Origin: Betaproteobacteria bacterium | Lineage (GTDB): Bacteria; Pseudomonadota; Gammaproteobacteria; Burkholderiales; Usitatibacteraceae | Direction: 5' to 3' | DNA: 64,000 bases | NCBI GenBank assembly: GCA_016791265.1 | Contig: JAEUMY010000017.1 | Location: 62,001-126,000, forward strand | Part shown: positions 34,538 to 42,451 of the stretch, piece by piece | How positions within the stretch are numbered: position 1 is the first letter of the stretch | Layout of the letters: each line of letters opens with the position of its first letter | Translations under genes and position numbers: made by a program | The notes under the pieces: model-generated | Databases searched by the model: none | What the model saw: the letters and a program-made list of their open reading frames with translations, nothing else | Told to the model about the DNA's origin: nothing

Positions 34538-35560
34538 ATGGGTTCGATCGTGTTTCCACCGGGTGTGCTGGCAGACCAACTGCATGAGCTCGTCGGTCAT
34601 AAGGCGGGCCTTGCGGCGTCACTGCCTGACCTGAAGGAATTCCTTTCCGGGACGACGCACGTCGACCTACTCACCGACTCAGAAGAGTCCGCGATTCGGC
34701 TGCGTGCAGAGGACTTTGATGATCTGTACTACACGGTGCTGCACCGGGTCGGTCACACGGAAGTCAAATCCAGAGGCATCCTTGACGTCGTGGACCTCGG
34801 CCTCAAGCAGGCCGAAAAATATGGGCTGGAGTTTGCGGAAAAGCTGTCCGACATTCATCATCGGGAGTATTGGAAGATCCTCGAAAGCCGCAAGCCTAAC
34901 GATCACACTGCCATTGATCCGCTGCCAATTTTGCAAGCGGCAAGAGCGGAATTGGGCAAAAAGGGAGAAGCAGCAATGGTGGAGCTGCTGCTCACCATGA
35001 ACGCAGCTGTTTCACTGAGCCCGCACTCGATGCAACGGTTCATAGAGTGGCAAGACGTCATCCCTCTCGATGAGCTCTTCAAGCGAACGAAAGGCAAGGT
35101 TGCGCATGGCACTTATTTAGATCAGCGCCTGATCGACTTTCTGTCCGTGAATCAAGGAAAGCTGGGCGAGATTCACTGGCGAAAGTTTGAGGAGCTGACT
35201 GCCGAGCACTTCCACAGGCTGGGCTACGGCGTCGAACTGGGGCCGGGACAGAATGATGACGGCGTGGACCTGCGACTGCTGACACCTGACCTTGGTGACG
35301 GGACCAAACGAGATCTACAAATCGTCCAGTGCAAAAGAACCGCAGGCAAGGTCGACAAGCTCGTGGTCAAGGGGCTCTCTGCAGATGTACAGCATGCAGG
35401 CGCCGCGCTGGGCGTGCTGGTGACGTCGGCCGATCTCACGCCAGGCGCCCACGCCACCATTCTGCAGCGCGGCTATCCCATCGAAGCGGTGAACGGAGAA
35501 AAAGTGGGCGAATGGATCACTGCCATGCGCACGCCGGGGACGGGCATCGTGCGGGTTTAA
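34538..35560 (+). CDS. Mrr-like restriction endonuclease
   Basis: A 340-aa protein. The N-terminal about 220 residues are helical and unassigned. The C-terminal Mrr_cat domain starts at WRKFEELTAEHFHRLGY and holds the PD-(D/E)xK core NDDGVDLRLL plus IVQCKR. Mrr-type enzymes cut modified or foreign DNA. The GAGAGGCAG site overlaps the spacer behind tnpA, so the two may be co-transcribed. No methyltransferase is nearby, in line with a type IV-like enzyme. Confidence 0.85.
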   Translation: MGSIVFPPGVLADQLHELVGHKAGLAASLPDLKEFLSGTTHVDLLTDSEESAIRLRAEDFDDLYYTVLHRVGHTEVKSRGILDVVDLGLKQAEKYGLEFAEKLSDIHHREYWKILESRKPNDHTAIDPLPILQAARAELGKKGEAAMVELLLTMNAAVSLSPHSMQRFIEWQDVIPLDELFKRTKGKVAHGTYLDQRLIDFLSVNQGKLGEIHWRKFEELTAEHFHRLGYGVELGPGQNDDGVDLRLLTPDLGDGTKRDLQIVQCKRTAGKVDKLVVKGLSADVQHAGAALGVLVTSADLTPGAHATILQRGYPIEAVNGEKVGEWITAMRTPGTGIVRV

Positions 35561-35573
35561 CCGGTTGATGATG

Positions 35574-36221
35574 TTAGCGGCGATCCGGTGAAGCCGACTC
35601 GGGCGTGGTTGCCGCAACCCGGGTAGGCCCAGCGGGCGGCACTGACCGCCTGAGGGCTTTGGGCAGAAAGGCGTCGATTTCTTCATCCGCAAAGGTCAGA
35701 TCCTCCAGTTGCTTGAGTGCCTCCTGTGCCTTGCGGTAAGCCTCGAACGTGGTGCTGGGTGCGCCCGAGTAGATGCCATGCAACTTCTTGAGAAGTTCAT
35801 CGCGATCAAGCTGCAGTTTCTCCAGCGGCTTCTCTCCCATTGCGAGGTCGGTGATCAGTGACAAGTACTTCTCACGAACAAACCAGAGGTCAGCAGCAGC
35901 TTCACGATGCTTCTGGGCGAGCTGCCCGAGATCGTAGTTCTTCGCGTAGGCATTCAGGACCAGGAGCATGGTCGAGAGCACCAGCGCGACCGCCGTCCCG
36001 GTAGCACCCAACCCGGTGAGTGCCGCAAGACAGCCCGCGGTGGTCAGGGCCGAGAGCAATATCTGGGCAAGCTTGATCCGCGAGAAGCGGCTCAACAGGA
36101 TGTCGGCGCACTTTTCATGGGTCTTGTGGCTGTACACCACCCGACCGTAGCACTCACGCAGTTGGCTTTCAAAGACGCGGCGCGATTGCGCGGTGTCGTC
36201 AGTTTGGGTATGAGGTTCCAA
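35574..36221 (-). CDS. SLATT-domain membrane effector (CBASS-type)
   Basis: A 215-aa protein. The start is TTG 36221: GGAGGA lies 6 nt upstream, and the longer upstream frame is a shadow of the next gene. Two membrane helices (about 50-69 and 73-91) are followed by SLATT-type cytoplasmic helices (DLGQLAQKHREAAADLWFVREKYLSLITD). SLATT proteins are predicted pore-forming effectors that partner nucleotide-producing or sensing defence enzymes. It overlaps the CD-NTase stop by 23 nt, so it is translationally coupled to it. Confidence 0.83.
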   Translation of the reverse strand: MEPHTQTDDTAQSRRVFESQLRECYGRVVYSHKTHEKCADILLSRFSRIKLAQILLSALTTAGCLAALTGLGATGTAVALVLSTMLLVLNAYAKNYDLGQLAQKHREAAADLWFVREKYLSLITDLAMGEKPLEKLQLDRDELLKKLHGIYSGAPSTTFEAYRKAQEALKQLEDLTFADEEIDAFLPKALRRSVPPAGPTRVAATTPESASPDRR

Positions 36222-37074
36222 AGATGCTCCTCCACTTTGACTTGGCGGACCAATGCTCGCCGCGAGTTTCGTGATTGATTGCCTCAACGCTGATGTTATA
36301 GCAGCGCTTCGCCTTGTACTGGAACAATCCCTTGCCCCAGACGTATGCACCGCTCCCCGGCGCCCGCCACCAATCCTGCGTCTCGCTCTGATTCGCCATG
36401 AACTGGAAAAAATCTCGGCACATGAAGTCGTAGTACAGGAATGACTTGTCGCGGTAGGCCCAATTCTCGATGAACTGATAGGCAAGCGTGTCAATCAAGA
36501 GGCCCTTCACCGGCACCTGCCACTCCGCCTTCCAGGCCCGCATCATTCGGCACAGCGGGATGAGATTGCTATTGCAAGCCGAGTTGCGGATCCGCATGGC
36601 GTTGATTTCAGCGCGTGGATGGGTCGTCTGCCAGGATCCGCCATTGTTCGCACTCGGGTATCTGTAGCTGTCGTCATTGTTGAGAAACCCCGGGACCACC
36701 TCAAATGTCAGGCCGTCAGTGAACGGTACCTGGATCACCTGGCCATCTGCAGCGACTTCGGTGCCCGAGTAAGTTTTCAGGATCGAACCTCGTACCGCTT
36801 GCAGAAGCGCTGACTGACCATTGCCCGCGTAGCCGTCGTACTGCCTGTACATCTCAACGGGCAACTGAAAAACCATATCCAGGTCGCTGAAACCATTGAT
36901 CGCGGTGTTGCGACCATACGAGCCGACATAGAGGCTGTGACTGGTGTCGGAGTCGCTACGCCAAAAATCCGTGTTCAAACGGCGTGTTATGGCGTGGTAG
37001 CGCCTGGAGATCACATCGTCATTCTTGATCTGAATTTCCCTGCAGAAATCGCTGAACCATTCACCCACACCCAT
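36199..37074 (-). CDS. CD-NTase (SMODS-type cyclic-oligonucleotide synthase)
   Basis: A 291-aa nucleotidyltransferase with the GS motif VGSYGRNTAI (Gly51-Ser52), SDLDMVF (Asp64, Asp66) and the third acidic position as Glu124 in LTFEVVPGF. In CBASS such enzymes make a cyclic nucleotide on phage infection that switches on the effector, here the overlapping SLATT gene. No HORMA/TRIP13 or E1/E2/JAB genes are adjacent, so it would be a minimal type I system. Class and nucleotide product cannot be told by eye. Confidence 0.87.
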   Translation of the reverse strand: MGVGEWFSDFCREIQIKNDDVISRRYHAITRRLNTDFWRSDSDTSHSLYVGSYGRNTAINGFSDLDMVFQLPVEMYRQYDGYAGNGQSALLQAVRGSILKTYSGTEVAADGQVIQVPFTDGLTFEVVPGFLNNDDSYRYPSANNGGSWQTTHPRAEINAMRIRNSACNSNLIPLCRMMRAWKAEWQVPVKGLLIDTLAYQFIENWAYRDKSFLYYDFMCRDFFQFMANQSETQDWWRAPGSGAYVWGKGLFQYKAKRCYNISVEAINHETRGEHWSAKSKWRSIFGTSYPN

Positions 37075-37174
37075 CGCGCGAACCTCCTCTATTTCCGCTT
37101 TCCCAGCACCGACACCCTACAAACCCTTGTAGGTGTTTTTCTTACATATGTATGGTTCCATCCTGAAACCAAGA

Positions 37175-37200
37175 GCCCGGGAGGAAAAAACCTCCCGGGC
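37175..37200. terminator. Hairpin between the 55-aa gene and the CD-NTase
   Basis: A perfect 10-bp stem GCCCGGGAGG / CCTCCCGGGC with a six-A loop (six T on the minus strand) lies just after the stop of the minus-strand 55-aa gene and about 100 bp before the CD-NTase start. There is no strong T-run after it, so it may end the small transcript only partly. Confidence 0.65.
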
Positions 37201-37208
37201 GGTACTGC

Positions 37209-37376
37209 TCAGGCGTACCGAATCAGCTTCCAGGTCACCGCCTTGCCGTTGTGAGGCGGCATGGTGTTGCCTTTGGCGATCGGTGCCGTGGTGCTGGGCG
37301 AGTCCTGGGACTCCCAAACACCGCTTTCCGGGCAGGATTCACCCGTCCTTGCTGTCGTACCAAGGGGTTTACTCAT
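37209..37376 (-). CDS. 55-aa small protein with CPESGxW motif
   Basis: MSKPLGTTARTGESCPESG is followed by VW, an acidic/Thr-rich middle (QDSPSTTAPI), GNTMPPHNGKAVTWKLI and a stop. The pattern CPxSGxW ... G-xMPP ... W recurs in short bacterial proteins as I recall them, but I cannot name a function. An AGGAG site lies 9 nt upstream of the ATG. It is the first gene on the strand that leads to the CD-NTase and SLATT genes and could belong with them. Confidence 0.65.
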   Translation of the reverse strand: MSKPLGTTARTGESCPESGVWESQDSPSTTAPIAKGNTMPPHNGKAVTWKLIRYA

Positions 37377-37521
37377 GATGAAAAGCTCCTATCAGTCAAA
37401 TGATCACTTGAGAACAGGGGAAATCCTTGCCCTCAGTTGATATGGCGGAGTTGGTGCCGGGTTTTGGACAAAACCCGAAAAAAACTTCAACCGAACCGGT
37501 CCAGGCTGTCCAAATGTCGCC

Positions 37522-38127
37522 TTGGACTGCGCCATTCCGGGTAGGACCACCGAATTGACTGACGCCGGCAACCATACGCTGCAAGAAGTCCAGAATGCGT
37601 TGGATAGGCTGACTGATGCCCAACTGCATCAACTGGACCGGATCGCCCGCTTTCAGGTGTTTTGTTATCCCCAGCTTTCCGGGGAAGACTTGCTGAGCGA
37701 GGCCTGGGTGCGGATCTTGTCAGGCAAACGCAATTGGCCGCGCGGCGTTGCCTTCATGGCGTTCGTGTACGGTGTGTTGAGGAGCATCGCAGACGATTGG
37801 AGAGATGAAGAGGATGCACGCCTTGAGAGCCCGACTGCGGATTTGCCGGCAGACTTCTCCGGTGACACCCCCGACATTGCCAACCTCGCGGTGGCCGGGA
37901 ACACGGACCCGGAACGCGCGCTCCAAGTGGCAAGGTTCTTGAATACCGTGCAAGATGAATTCGTGCAGACAGACGATGATCTGTCTTTCCTGTTGGGCAC
38001 CATGGAAGGCCGGACTGCGTTGGAGACACAGACGCAATATCAACTTACCCCGCAAGCGTTCGATGCAGCGCGGAAACGCTGGGAGAGGTGGCTGGAACAG
38101 CACTATCCCGAGGGGCTCAAGCTATGA
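37522..38127 (+). CDS. Sigma-70-like factor (region 2) heading a four-gene operon
   Basis: A 201-aa protein. The start is uncertain: no in-frame ATG exists near the beginning, and TTG 37522 or TTG 37555 are the candidates. The body resembles ECF sigma region 2 (FCYPQLSGEDLLSEAWVRILSGK, WPRGVAFMAFVYGVLRSIADDW). The C-terminal helix (LTPQAFDAARKRWERWLEQHYP) is a poor region 4. It may be a dedicated regulator or an adapted sigma-like protein. The stop overlaps the next ATG (ATGA). Confidence 0.7.
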   Translation: MDCAIPGRTTELTDAGNHTLQEVQNALDRLTDAQLHQLDRIARFQVFCYPQLSGEDLLSEAWVRILSGKRNWPRGVAFMAFVYGVLRSIADDWRDEEDARLESPTADLPADFSGDTPDIANLAVAGNTDPERALQVARFLNTVQDEFVQTDDDLSFLLGTMEGRTALETQTQYQLTPQAFDAARKRWERWLEQHYPEGLKL

Positions 38128-38564
38128 ATGATCAAGCTGAAAACCGGAAGAAACTGATTGCCTTGCTCGATGCGGCCAGCGATGCCGTCATGGAGACGAG
38201 CGACCAGGACATCCTGGCCGAAGCGAAGCTCAGACATGAGAATCCCGCCGCCCGTGCCGCGCATCTCAGGAAGGCGATCTCTGCGAGTATCGCCAACGCC
38301 AAGCGCCAAAGACTGGCGAGCGCCCGTGCCGCAATTGACGGTGCCAGAGAGGATGCCTCAGGCATCGGCAGCTATGCAATTCAGCGTATGCGGTCCATCA
38401 CCCAGATGCAAGAGCGAATTGCCGAGCTCCTTAAACAATTTCCCCCGCAGGATTCGCGGTTGACGCTTGCGTTTCGGAATGGCGAGGAAATGACTCAGGA
38501 AGACACCGCCAGCCTCCTGGAGGACCTGGAGGCGCTGGCGCGAATGAAGAGCAAGGGAAGCTAG
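38124..38564 (+). CDS. Hypothetical helical protein in sigma/ImmA operon
   Basis: A 146-aa protein with no recognised domain. It is mostly helical and rich in Ala, Arg and Glu (HLRKAISASIANAKRQRLASARAAID; ITQMQERIAELLKQF), consistent with coiled-coil segments. ATG 38124 overlaps the preceding stop, and the next gene starts directly after its TAG, so it is tightly linked between the sigma-like protein and the metallopeptidase. Such placement suggests an anti-sigma-like or substrate role for the peptidase; this is inference. Confidence 0.7.
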   Translation: MNDQAENRKKLIALLDAASDAVMETSDQDILAEAKLRHENPAARAAHLRKAISASIANAKRQRLASARAAIDGAREDASGIGSYAIQRMRSITQMQERIAELLKQFPPQDSRLTLAFRNGEEMTQEDTASLLEDLEALARMKSKGS

Positions 38565-39362
38565 GTGTCTGCACCATCCTTTGCGGAACGCCTTCTGCAG
38601 GACTATGGCGTGGACAGGCCTGAGGACATTGATCTCGAAGCCATCGCCTACGACAAGGGCGCGCTCGTGAAATACCGCCCGTTAAACGGTTGCGAGGCGC
38701 GGATTGTGGGTCTGGGAGATAGCGCCATCATCACCATTGATCCCGAGGCAATCAAGGAAAGAAAGCGCTTCTCGCTGGCCCACGAAATCGGTCATTGGAT
38801 GCAGGACCGTGGCACTCAGGCCCATGCATGCAAAAAGTCCGATATCGGACCCCAACGATCAGCTGGCAATACTCGCGAATCAGAGGCAAATCGATTTGCG
38901 AGCCAGCTGCTAATGCCGGACTATCTGTTCAAACCGCTCTGCGCCAAAAAGCCACTTACCTTCGTCACGGCTGCCGAGTTGGCCAAGCGGTTCCGGACGA
39001 GTCTTACGGCTACCGCGATAAAACTGGTGCAGACCGGCAACTCCCCCGGCATGGTGGTTTGTTACAGGAACCGAAAGTTTGACTGGATGACGCCGGGGCC
39101 TGATGTTCCCAAAGCGCTTCAGCGCACTTGGCCAATGCTGGACGAACATACGCAAGCCCACGAACTTTTCGCCGGGAACCTGTCAGGCGACGCTACCCGC
39201 CCGCAACTGATCGATGCGGATTGCTGGATCGATGAAGACAACGCGGCTGACTACACACTGACGGAACACGCCATCATGGTGGCAGCTGACACGGTCGTGA
39301 CACTCTTGTGGTGGCATGACGAATCGCAGATTCGGGATTGTGATGACCGGCACACGTCGTGA
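38565..39362 (+). CDS. ImmA/IrrE-family metallopeptidase
   Basis: A 265-aa protein from GTG 38565, immediately after the previous stop. The zinc motif is LAHEIGHWMQD (His73, Glu74, His77), followed by the third-ligand region NTRESEANRFASQLLMPDYLF, as in ImmA/IrrE. Known members cleave a repressor or regulator to induce mobile-element or stress genes. Here the likely target is a protein of the same operon, either the sigma-like product or the helical protein. The C-terminal about 90 residues are unassigned. Confidence 0.88.
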   Translation: MSAPSFAERLLQDYGVDRPEDIDLEAIAYDKGALVKYRPLNGCEARIVGLGDSAIITIDPEAIKERKRFSLAHEIGHWMQDRGTQAHACKKSDIGPQRSAGNTRESEANRFASQLLMPDYLFKPLCAKKPLTFVTAAELAKRFRTSLTATAIKLVQTGNSPGMVVCYRNRKFDWMTPGPDVPKALQRTWPMLDEHTQAHELFAGNLSGDATRPQLIDADCWIDEDNAADYTLTEHAIMVAADTVVTLLWWHDESQIRDCDDRHTS

Positions 39363-39363
39363 C

Positions 39364-39942
39364 ATGTCCAGTTTGGCGCAGAAGGAGGACCCGCCGATTG
39401 GACCAATCGGCGATCCCTCGGCTGAATCAGTGCTTGTCCCTGTCTCGATTGTAAAAACGCCCGGCAACTGCACGCCTGAAGAACGGGAAGCGTTCCGTCG
39501 GTTGCTGCTTAAGGGGGGCGAAGTCATCCCCCGAGGCCTCGCTAGTCGAATCGAGCGTGCCCATCAGCTCTCATTCGTCTACATGGGAACTTCGCTGGCA
39601 GCGACAGGTGCCGTCAAGGCGCCCGATCCTGACTACCGGGCGGATGCCTTTCATGATGCGGCGACCAAAGCCGATCCCAAGACCTATCCCGTGGAACTCG
39701 GCTGGGTCTACGTGGACGACGCATACCGGGGGCGCAAGCTCTCCCGGTCTGTGGTCAATGCGCTGCTGCCATTCTTCGGGACGCATAGCTGCTATGCCAC
39801 CTCCAAGGTGCCCCGCATCTGGATGCACTCGACACTCAAGCGATTCGGGTTCGCTCAATCAGGAAAGCCATTCGCATCCAAGCTGGCGAATGAAAATCTT
39901 CTCTTGTTCCTGCGAGAAGGTCAGACCGACGGAGAGAAATAG
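39364..39942 (+). CDS. GNAT-like N-acetyltransferase
   Basis: A 192-aa protein if ATG 39364 is used (1 nt after the metallopeptidase stop); ATG 39343 and 39316 are also in frame. GNAT features are the acidic strand ELGWVYVDDAYRGRKLSRSVVNALLPF (the RGxKL acetyl-CoA loop) and the C-terminal STLKRFGFAQSGKPF. Substrate unknown; some GNATs are toxins acting on aminoacyl-tRNA, but nothing specific supports that here. Its end overlaps the convergent SEC-C gene by 22 nt. Confidence 0.72.
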   Translation: MSSLAQKEDPPIGPIGDPSAESVLVPVSIVKTPGNCTPEEREAFRRLLLKGGEVIPRGLASRIERAHQLSFVYMGTSLAATGAVKAPDPDYRADAFHDAATKADPKTYPVELGWVYVDDAYRGRKLSRSVVNALLPFFGTHSCYATSKVPRIWMHSTLKRFGFAQSGKPFASKLANENLLLFLREGQTDGEK

Positions 39943-40673
39943 CCGTTCGTCCTGAGTACCTCCAGCGCCGATTCCAGTTGGGGCCGGTGGCAAACCCGGT
40001 AGGCCTTTCCTGACCGACATAGACACGGATCATCAATCCCGCGCCTGGCAAGCGCCATGTATTCAATTCCCGAGATCATGGATATCAGAAATTCGTACAC
40101 CTCCTTCTCGGAGGAACTCAACTCGAATTCCTGCATGTAAGCGCGCTGGCCCACATTCAACAACGCAAATTTTGCGGAATGAGCACGAATGAAGTCGTCC
40201 ACAACCGGACTGCCGCTGAGGTTGATCCGGATGTTGTCGACAGTTGCCCCGGTGTACACGATTTTCTCATCGGGCAGGAACAGAATGCGGGAGATGAAGA
40301 GCGGCCTTGGCACGATGTCCGTCAACTGCCCATCGGGAGACTTCCAAACCGCGTGCAGCTCCGCCTCGGCAATCAGATTTCCCTTCCAGATATGCCAGCC
40401 AAGCACCCGCTCGCCGCCGTCTCGCCGGACTTTCTCCTCCACCGATGCGAAACACTCGTCCTTTCTGGCGAATCGCTCGGTGTGCACGAGCAGGTCGAGG
40501 ACCGTGCCACCCGGCACAATGCGCTCAACCATGGCGCGGACAGGCCCATCCAGTGTCTCAGGTGTCATATGTAATCCCAAGCTCTTAGCAATGAAAGCCA
40601 GGCACAGACTGAAGCTCCATCTTCCTAGACGCCACAATGTATTGAACAAGCGGAATTCTCGAACATAGGTCAT
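39921..40673 (-). CDS. SEC-C-motif protein of unknown function
   Basis: A 250-aa protein. The body has no domain I recognise; near the end a zinc-binding SEC-C motif is seen (DDPCLCRSGKAYRVCH). SEC-C tails commonly anchor proteins to ribosomes, SecB or nucleic acid. Its ATG overlaps the stop of the HNH gene by 4 nt (ATGA), indicating translation in a fixed ratio. Convergent with the GNAT gene. Confidence 0.78.
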   Translation of the reverse strand: MTYVREFRLFNTLWRLGRWSFSLCLAFIAKSLGLHMTPETLDGPVRAMVERIVPGGTVLDLLVHTERFARKDECFASVEEKVRRDGGERVLGWHIWKGNLIAEAELHAVWKSPDGQLTDIVPRPLFISRILFLPDEKIVYTGATVDNIRINLSGSPVVDDFIRAHSAKFALLNVGQRAYMQEFELSSSEKEVYEFLISMISGIEYMALARRGIDDPCLCRSGKAYRVCHRPQLESALEVLRTNGYFSPSV

Positions 40674-41221
40674 CGCCTGCGCTCGGGCGGTCCCGACACG
40701 ATGGGCGTTGGAAACAGCTGGCGCAAGACCGATTCGTCAAACAGAAGCTCTCGCCGGGGAAGAGTCAGCCGGCTCTGCTTGCGTGCGCGCTGAAAGGCTT
40801 CCGGCTCATGGCCGTGCTTGGCGACATAGAGTTGTCTGGCAAAGCTCTTGTGCGGGTCGTTCAGGCGATCCAGCCATGCGGTAAACATTCGACGCCCCTT
40901 GGCCATGTTGCAAGCATCGCAGACATAAACCGCATTGCGGATGGACTCCTCACCGCCCAAGGAGAGCGGATCCATGTGATCGATCTGGGCACGGCCGATA
41001 AAAGACGGCTGGCTCCCCTCCGCTGGCAGATAGAACGGCCCCAGTGCGCCGCCACAATAGGGACAGGATGAACGCTCCGCGTAAAGCGTGTGTGCAAACT
41101 CGTATGGGACTGCATAGTGACGCCACCAGACGCCAAAGATGATTTCCATTTTGCGCGCCTTAGCCTGCTCATCCAAGAGACGAGCTGCCAGGTCATCAGG
41201 CGTGAGCGGTTGCAAGACCAT
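40670..41221 (-). CDS. HNH endonuclease
   Basis: A 183-aa protein with an HNH/treble-clef nuclease core. Paired cysteines CPYCGG precede QIDHMDPLSLGG (catalytic His-Asp-His type centre), then NAVYVCDACNMAKGRRMF with the second Cys pair. It probably cleaves DNA. It is followed by the overlapping SEC-C gene and preceded by a 216-aa gene 29 bp upstream on the same strand. The three form one operon. Confidence 0.87.
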   Translation of the reverse strand: MVLQPLTPDDLAARLLDEQAKARKMEIIFGVWWRHYAVPYEFAHTLYAERSSCPYCGGALGPFYLPAEGSQPSFIGRAQIDHMDPLSLGGEESIRNAVYVCDACNMAKGRRMFTAWLDRLNDPHKSFARQLYVAKHGHEPEAFQRARKQSRLTLPRRELLFDESVLRQLFPTPIVSGPPERRR

Positions 41222-41250
41222 CGTCGATTCGGCGGGAAGTCCGACGTTGA

Positions 41251-41901
41251 TCAGCTCGCAGGCACTTCCGCCACGTCCTCATCGTCGCCAGTGGTCATTG
41301 TCTCGGGATCGATTGGACCCCCAAGCACTCTTTTCCGGCCATCCCCATTGCTGACGCTCCACTCGCAAATATTCAGCTCCGAGGCATGCCAGAACGCCGG
41401 GGGAATTGCCTCCAGCAGACCCGCGATAAGTGAAGGGTCGACCTTGCCCCATAGCTCAATCCACTGGGGCCAGTTCGAGACATCGTCGTGCGCGCAGACC
41501 TTGCCGCGAATCACCCGAAGGTCGTCGCCTACGGCCTTCTTGGCATCGGAATACGCCGTCCACAGATGACGGGCCTTTGTCTTTTCCTGTATGGAAATAC
41601 CTCTGTACAGGGGCGGCACCGGCGGCTCATAGACCTCGGCGGTCATGACGGCTTGCTGGAGGCCGTCCATGGCAGCCATCATGGACACCAGTTCCACCAT
41701 CACATGCTTCAGCAGCAGCTTCCTTTCGTAGTCGTCGTTGCAGCGATCCCGCAAGGCCAGTAGCGTGGAAATGTCTTTTAGAAGGTGGCGACCGCTCACC
41801 AGCAGGGACGCAGGATCATTGCCAGGAAACCAGACACCGTCGATCTGGCTTTGCAGTGGGTCGAAGGTGGGAAAGGACGGCTTCTGCGCAGTTTTGTTCA
41901 T
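41251..41901 (-). CDS. Hypothetical 216-aa protein upstream of HNH
   Basis: Starts at ATG 41901 (MNKTAQKPSFPTFDPLQ); the open frame upstream to 42372 consists of repeats and has no start. Mostly alpha-helical, with LLLKHVMVELVSMMAAMDGLQQ and TKARHLWTAYSDAKKAVGDDLRVIRGKVCAHDD. The latter recalls HEPN-like or cap-snatching helices but lacks the Rx4-6H core, so I do not assign it. First gene of the HNH/SEC-C operon. Confidence 0.7.
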   Translation of the reverse strand: MNKTAQKPSFPTFDPLQSQIDGVWFPGNDPASLLVSGRHLLKDISTLLALRDRCNDDYERKLLLKHVMVELVSMMAAMDGLQQAVMTAEVYEPPVPPLYRGISIQEKTKARHLWTAYSDAKKAVGDDLRVIRGKVCAHDDVSNWPQWIELWGKVDPSLIAGLLEAIPPAFWHASELNICEWSVSNGDGRKRVLGGPIDPETMTTGDDEDVAEVPAS

Positions 41902-42451
41902 CGGTATTCCTGGAGATTTCCTGCGGAAAGATACTTCGTCATCAGCTTTGCATAAAACTGAATGGGTTTGGCCGCCTGAGCGCCTTGTCGACCAGCCGCA
42001 GAGCATCTCATTGAGGCCGGATAACTGGCGGAATTCTGTCGATTGGTCGCTATTCGAAAATTGACTGGCATAGACCTGCCAAAAACTCCAGGTCCGCTTC
42101 CTGCTCGCCAATCCCGATCGATGCCGGATCAGCGAGAATTGGCACAGCAGAATAAGCGAAGTTTTCCACGACCGAATAAGCGAAACCTTCTCCAAGCATT
42201 GAGGCCTTTTTTGCCGACATTGGGACCGAATGGCGGGAGATTCGATATCGTGTTGGTTCGTACAACAGGCTTCCCGGCAGACTTTCTGTCGAATAAGCGA
42301 AACTCTCTCCATCCCAATAGGCGAACCATCCGTGACGAAACCGAACACCAGTTTGGGGACATGTCTACGCAATGGACCGCCAGAAAATAGTTATTCTGGG
42401 AAATGCAGTGAACAGGAGACTAACTTGCGAACCGACCTAGATTGAACTGGA
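41902..42451. other. Intergenic region with short repeats; possible transposon end or operator array
   Basis: No gene is supported. AATAAGCGAA starts at 42151, 42175 and 42292, with AATAGGCGAA at 42316. These form two pairs, each spaced 24 bp, with similar CTTCTCC / CTCTCTCC flanks. An inverted relative, GGTCGCTATTCG, lies at 42045-42056. Reading leftwards, the sequence from 42361 begins TGTCCCC, and TGT is the terminal triplet of Tn7/Tn402-type elements, which carry multiple transposase sites near their ends. An operator array for the 41901 operon is the alternative. Confidence 0.55.

Noticed and set aside
42150..42327. Short repeats as a CRISPR array
   Set aside because: Only two pairs of 10-bp matches with unequal distances (24 bp within a pair, 117 bp between); no regular repeat-spacer pattern and no cas genes.
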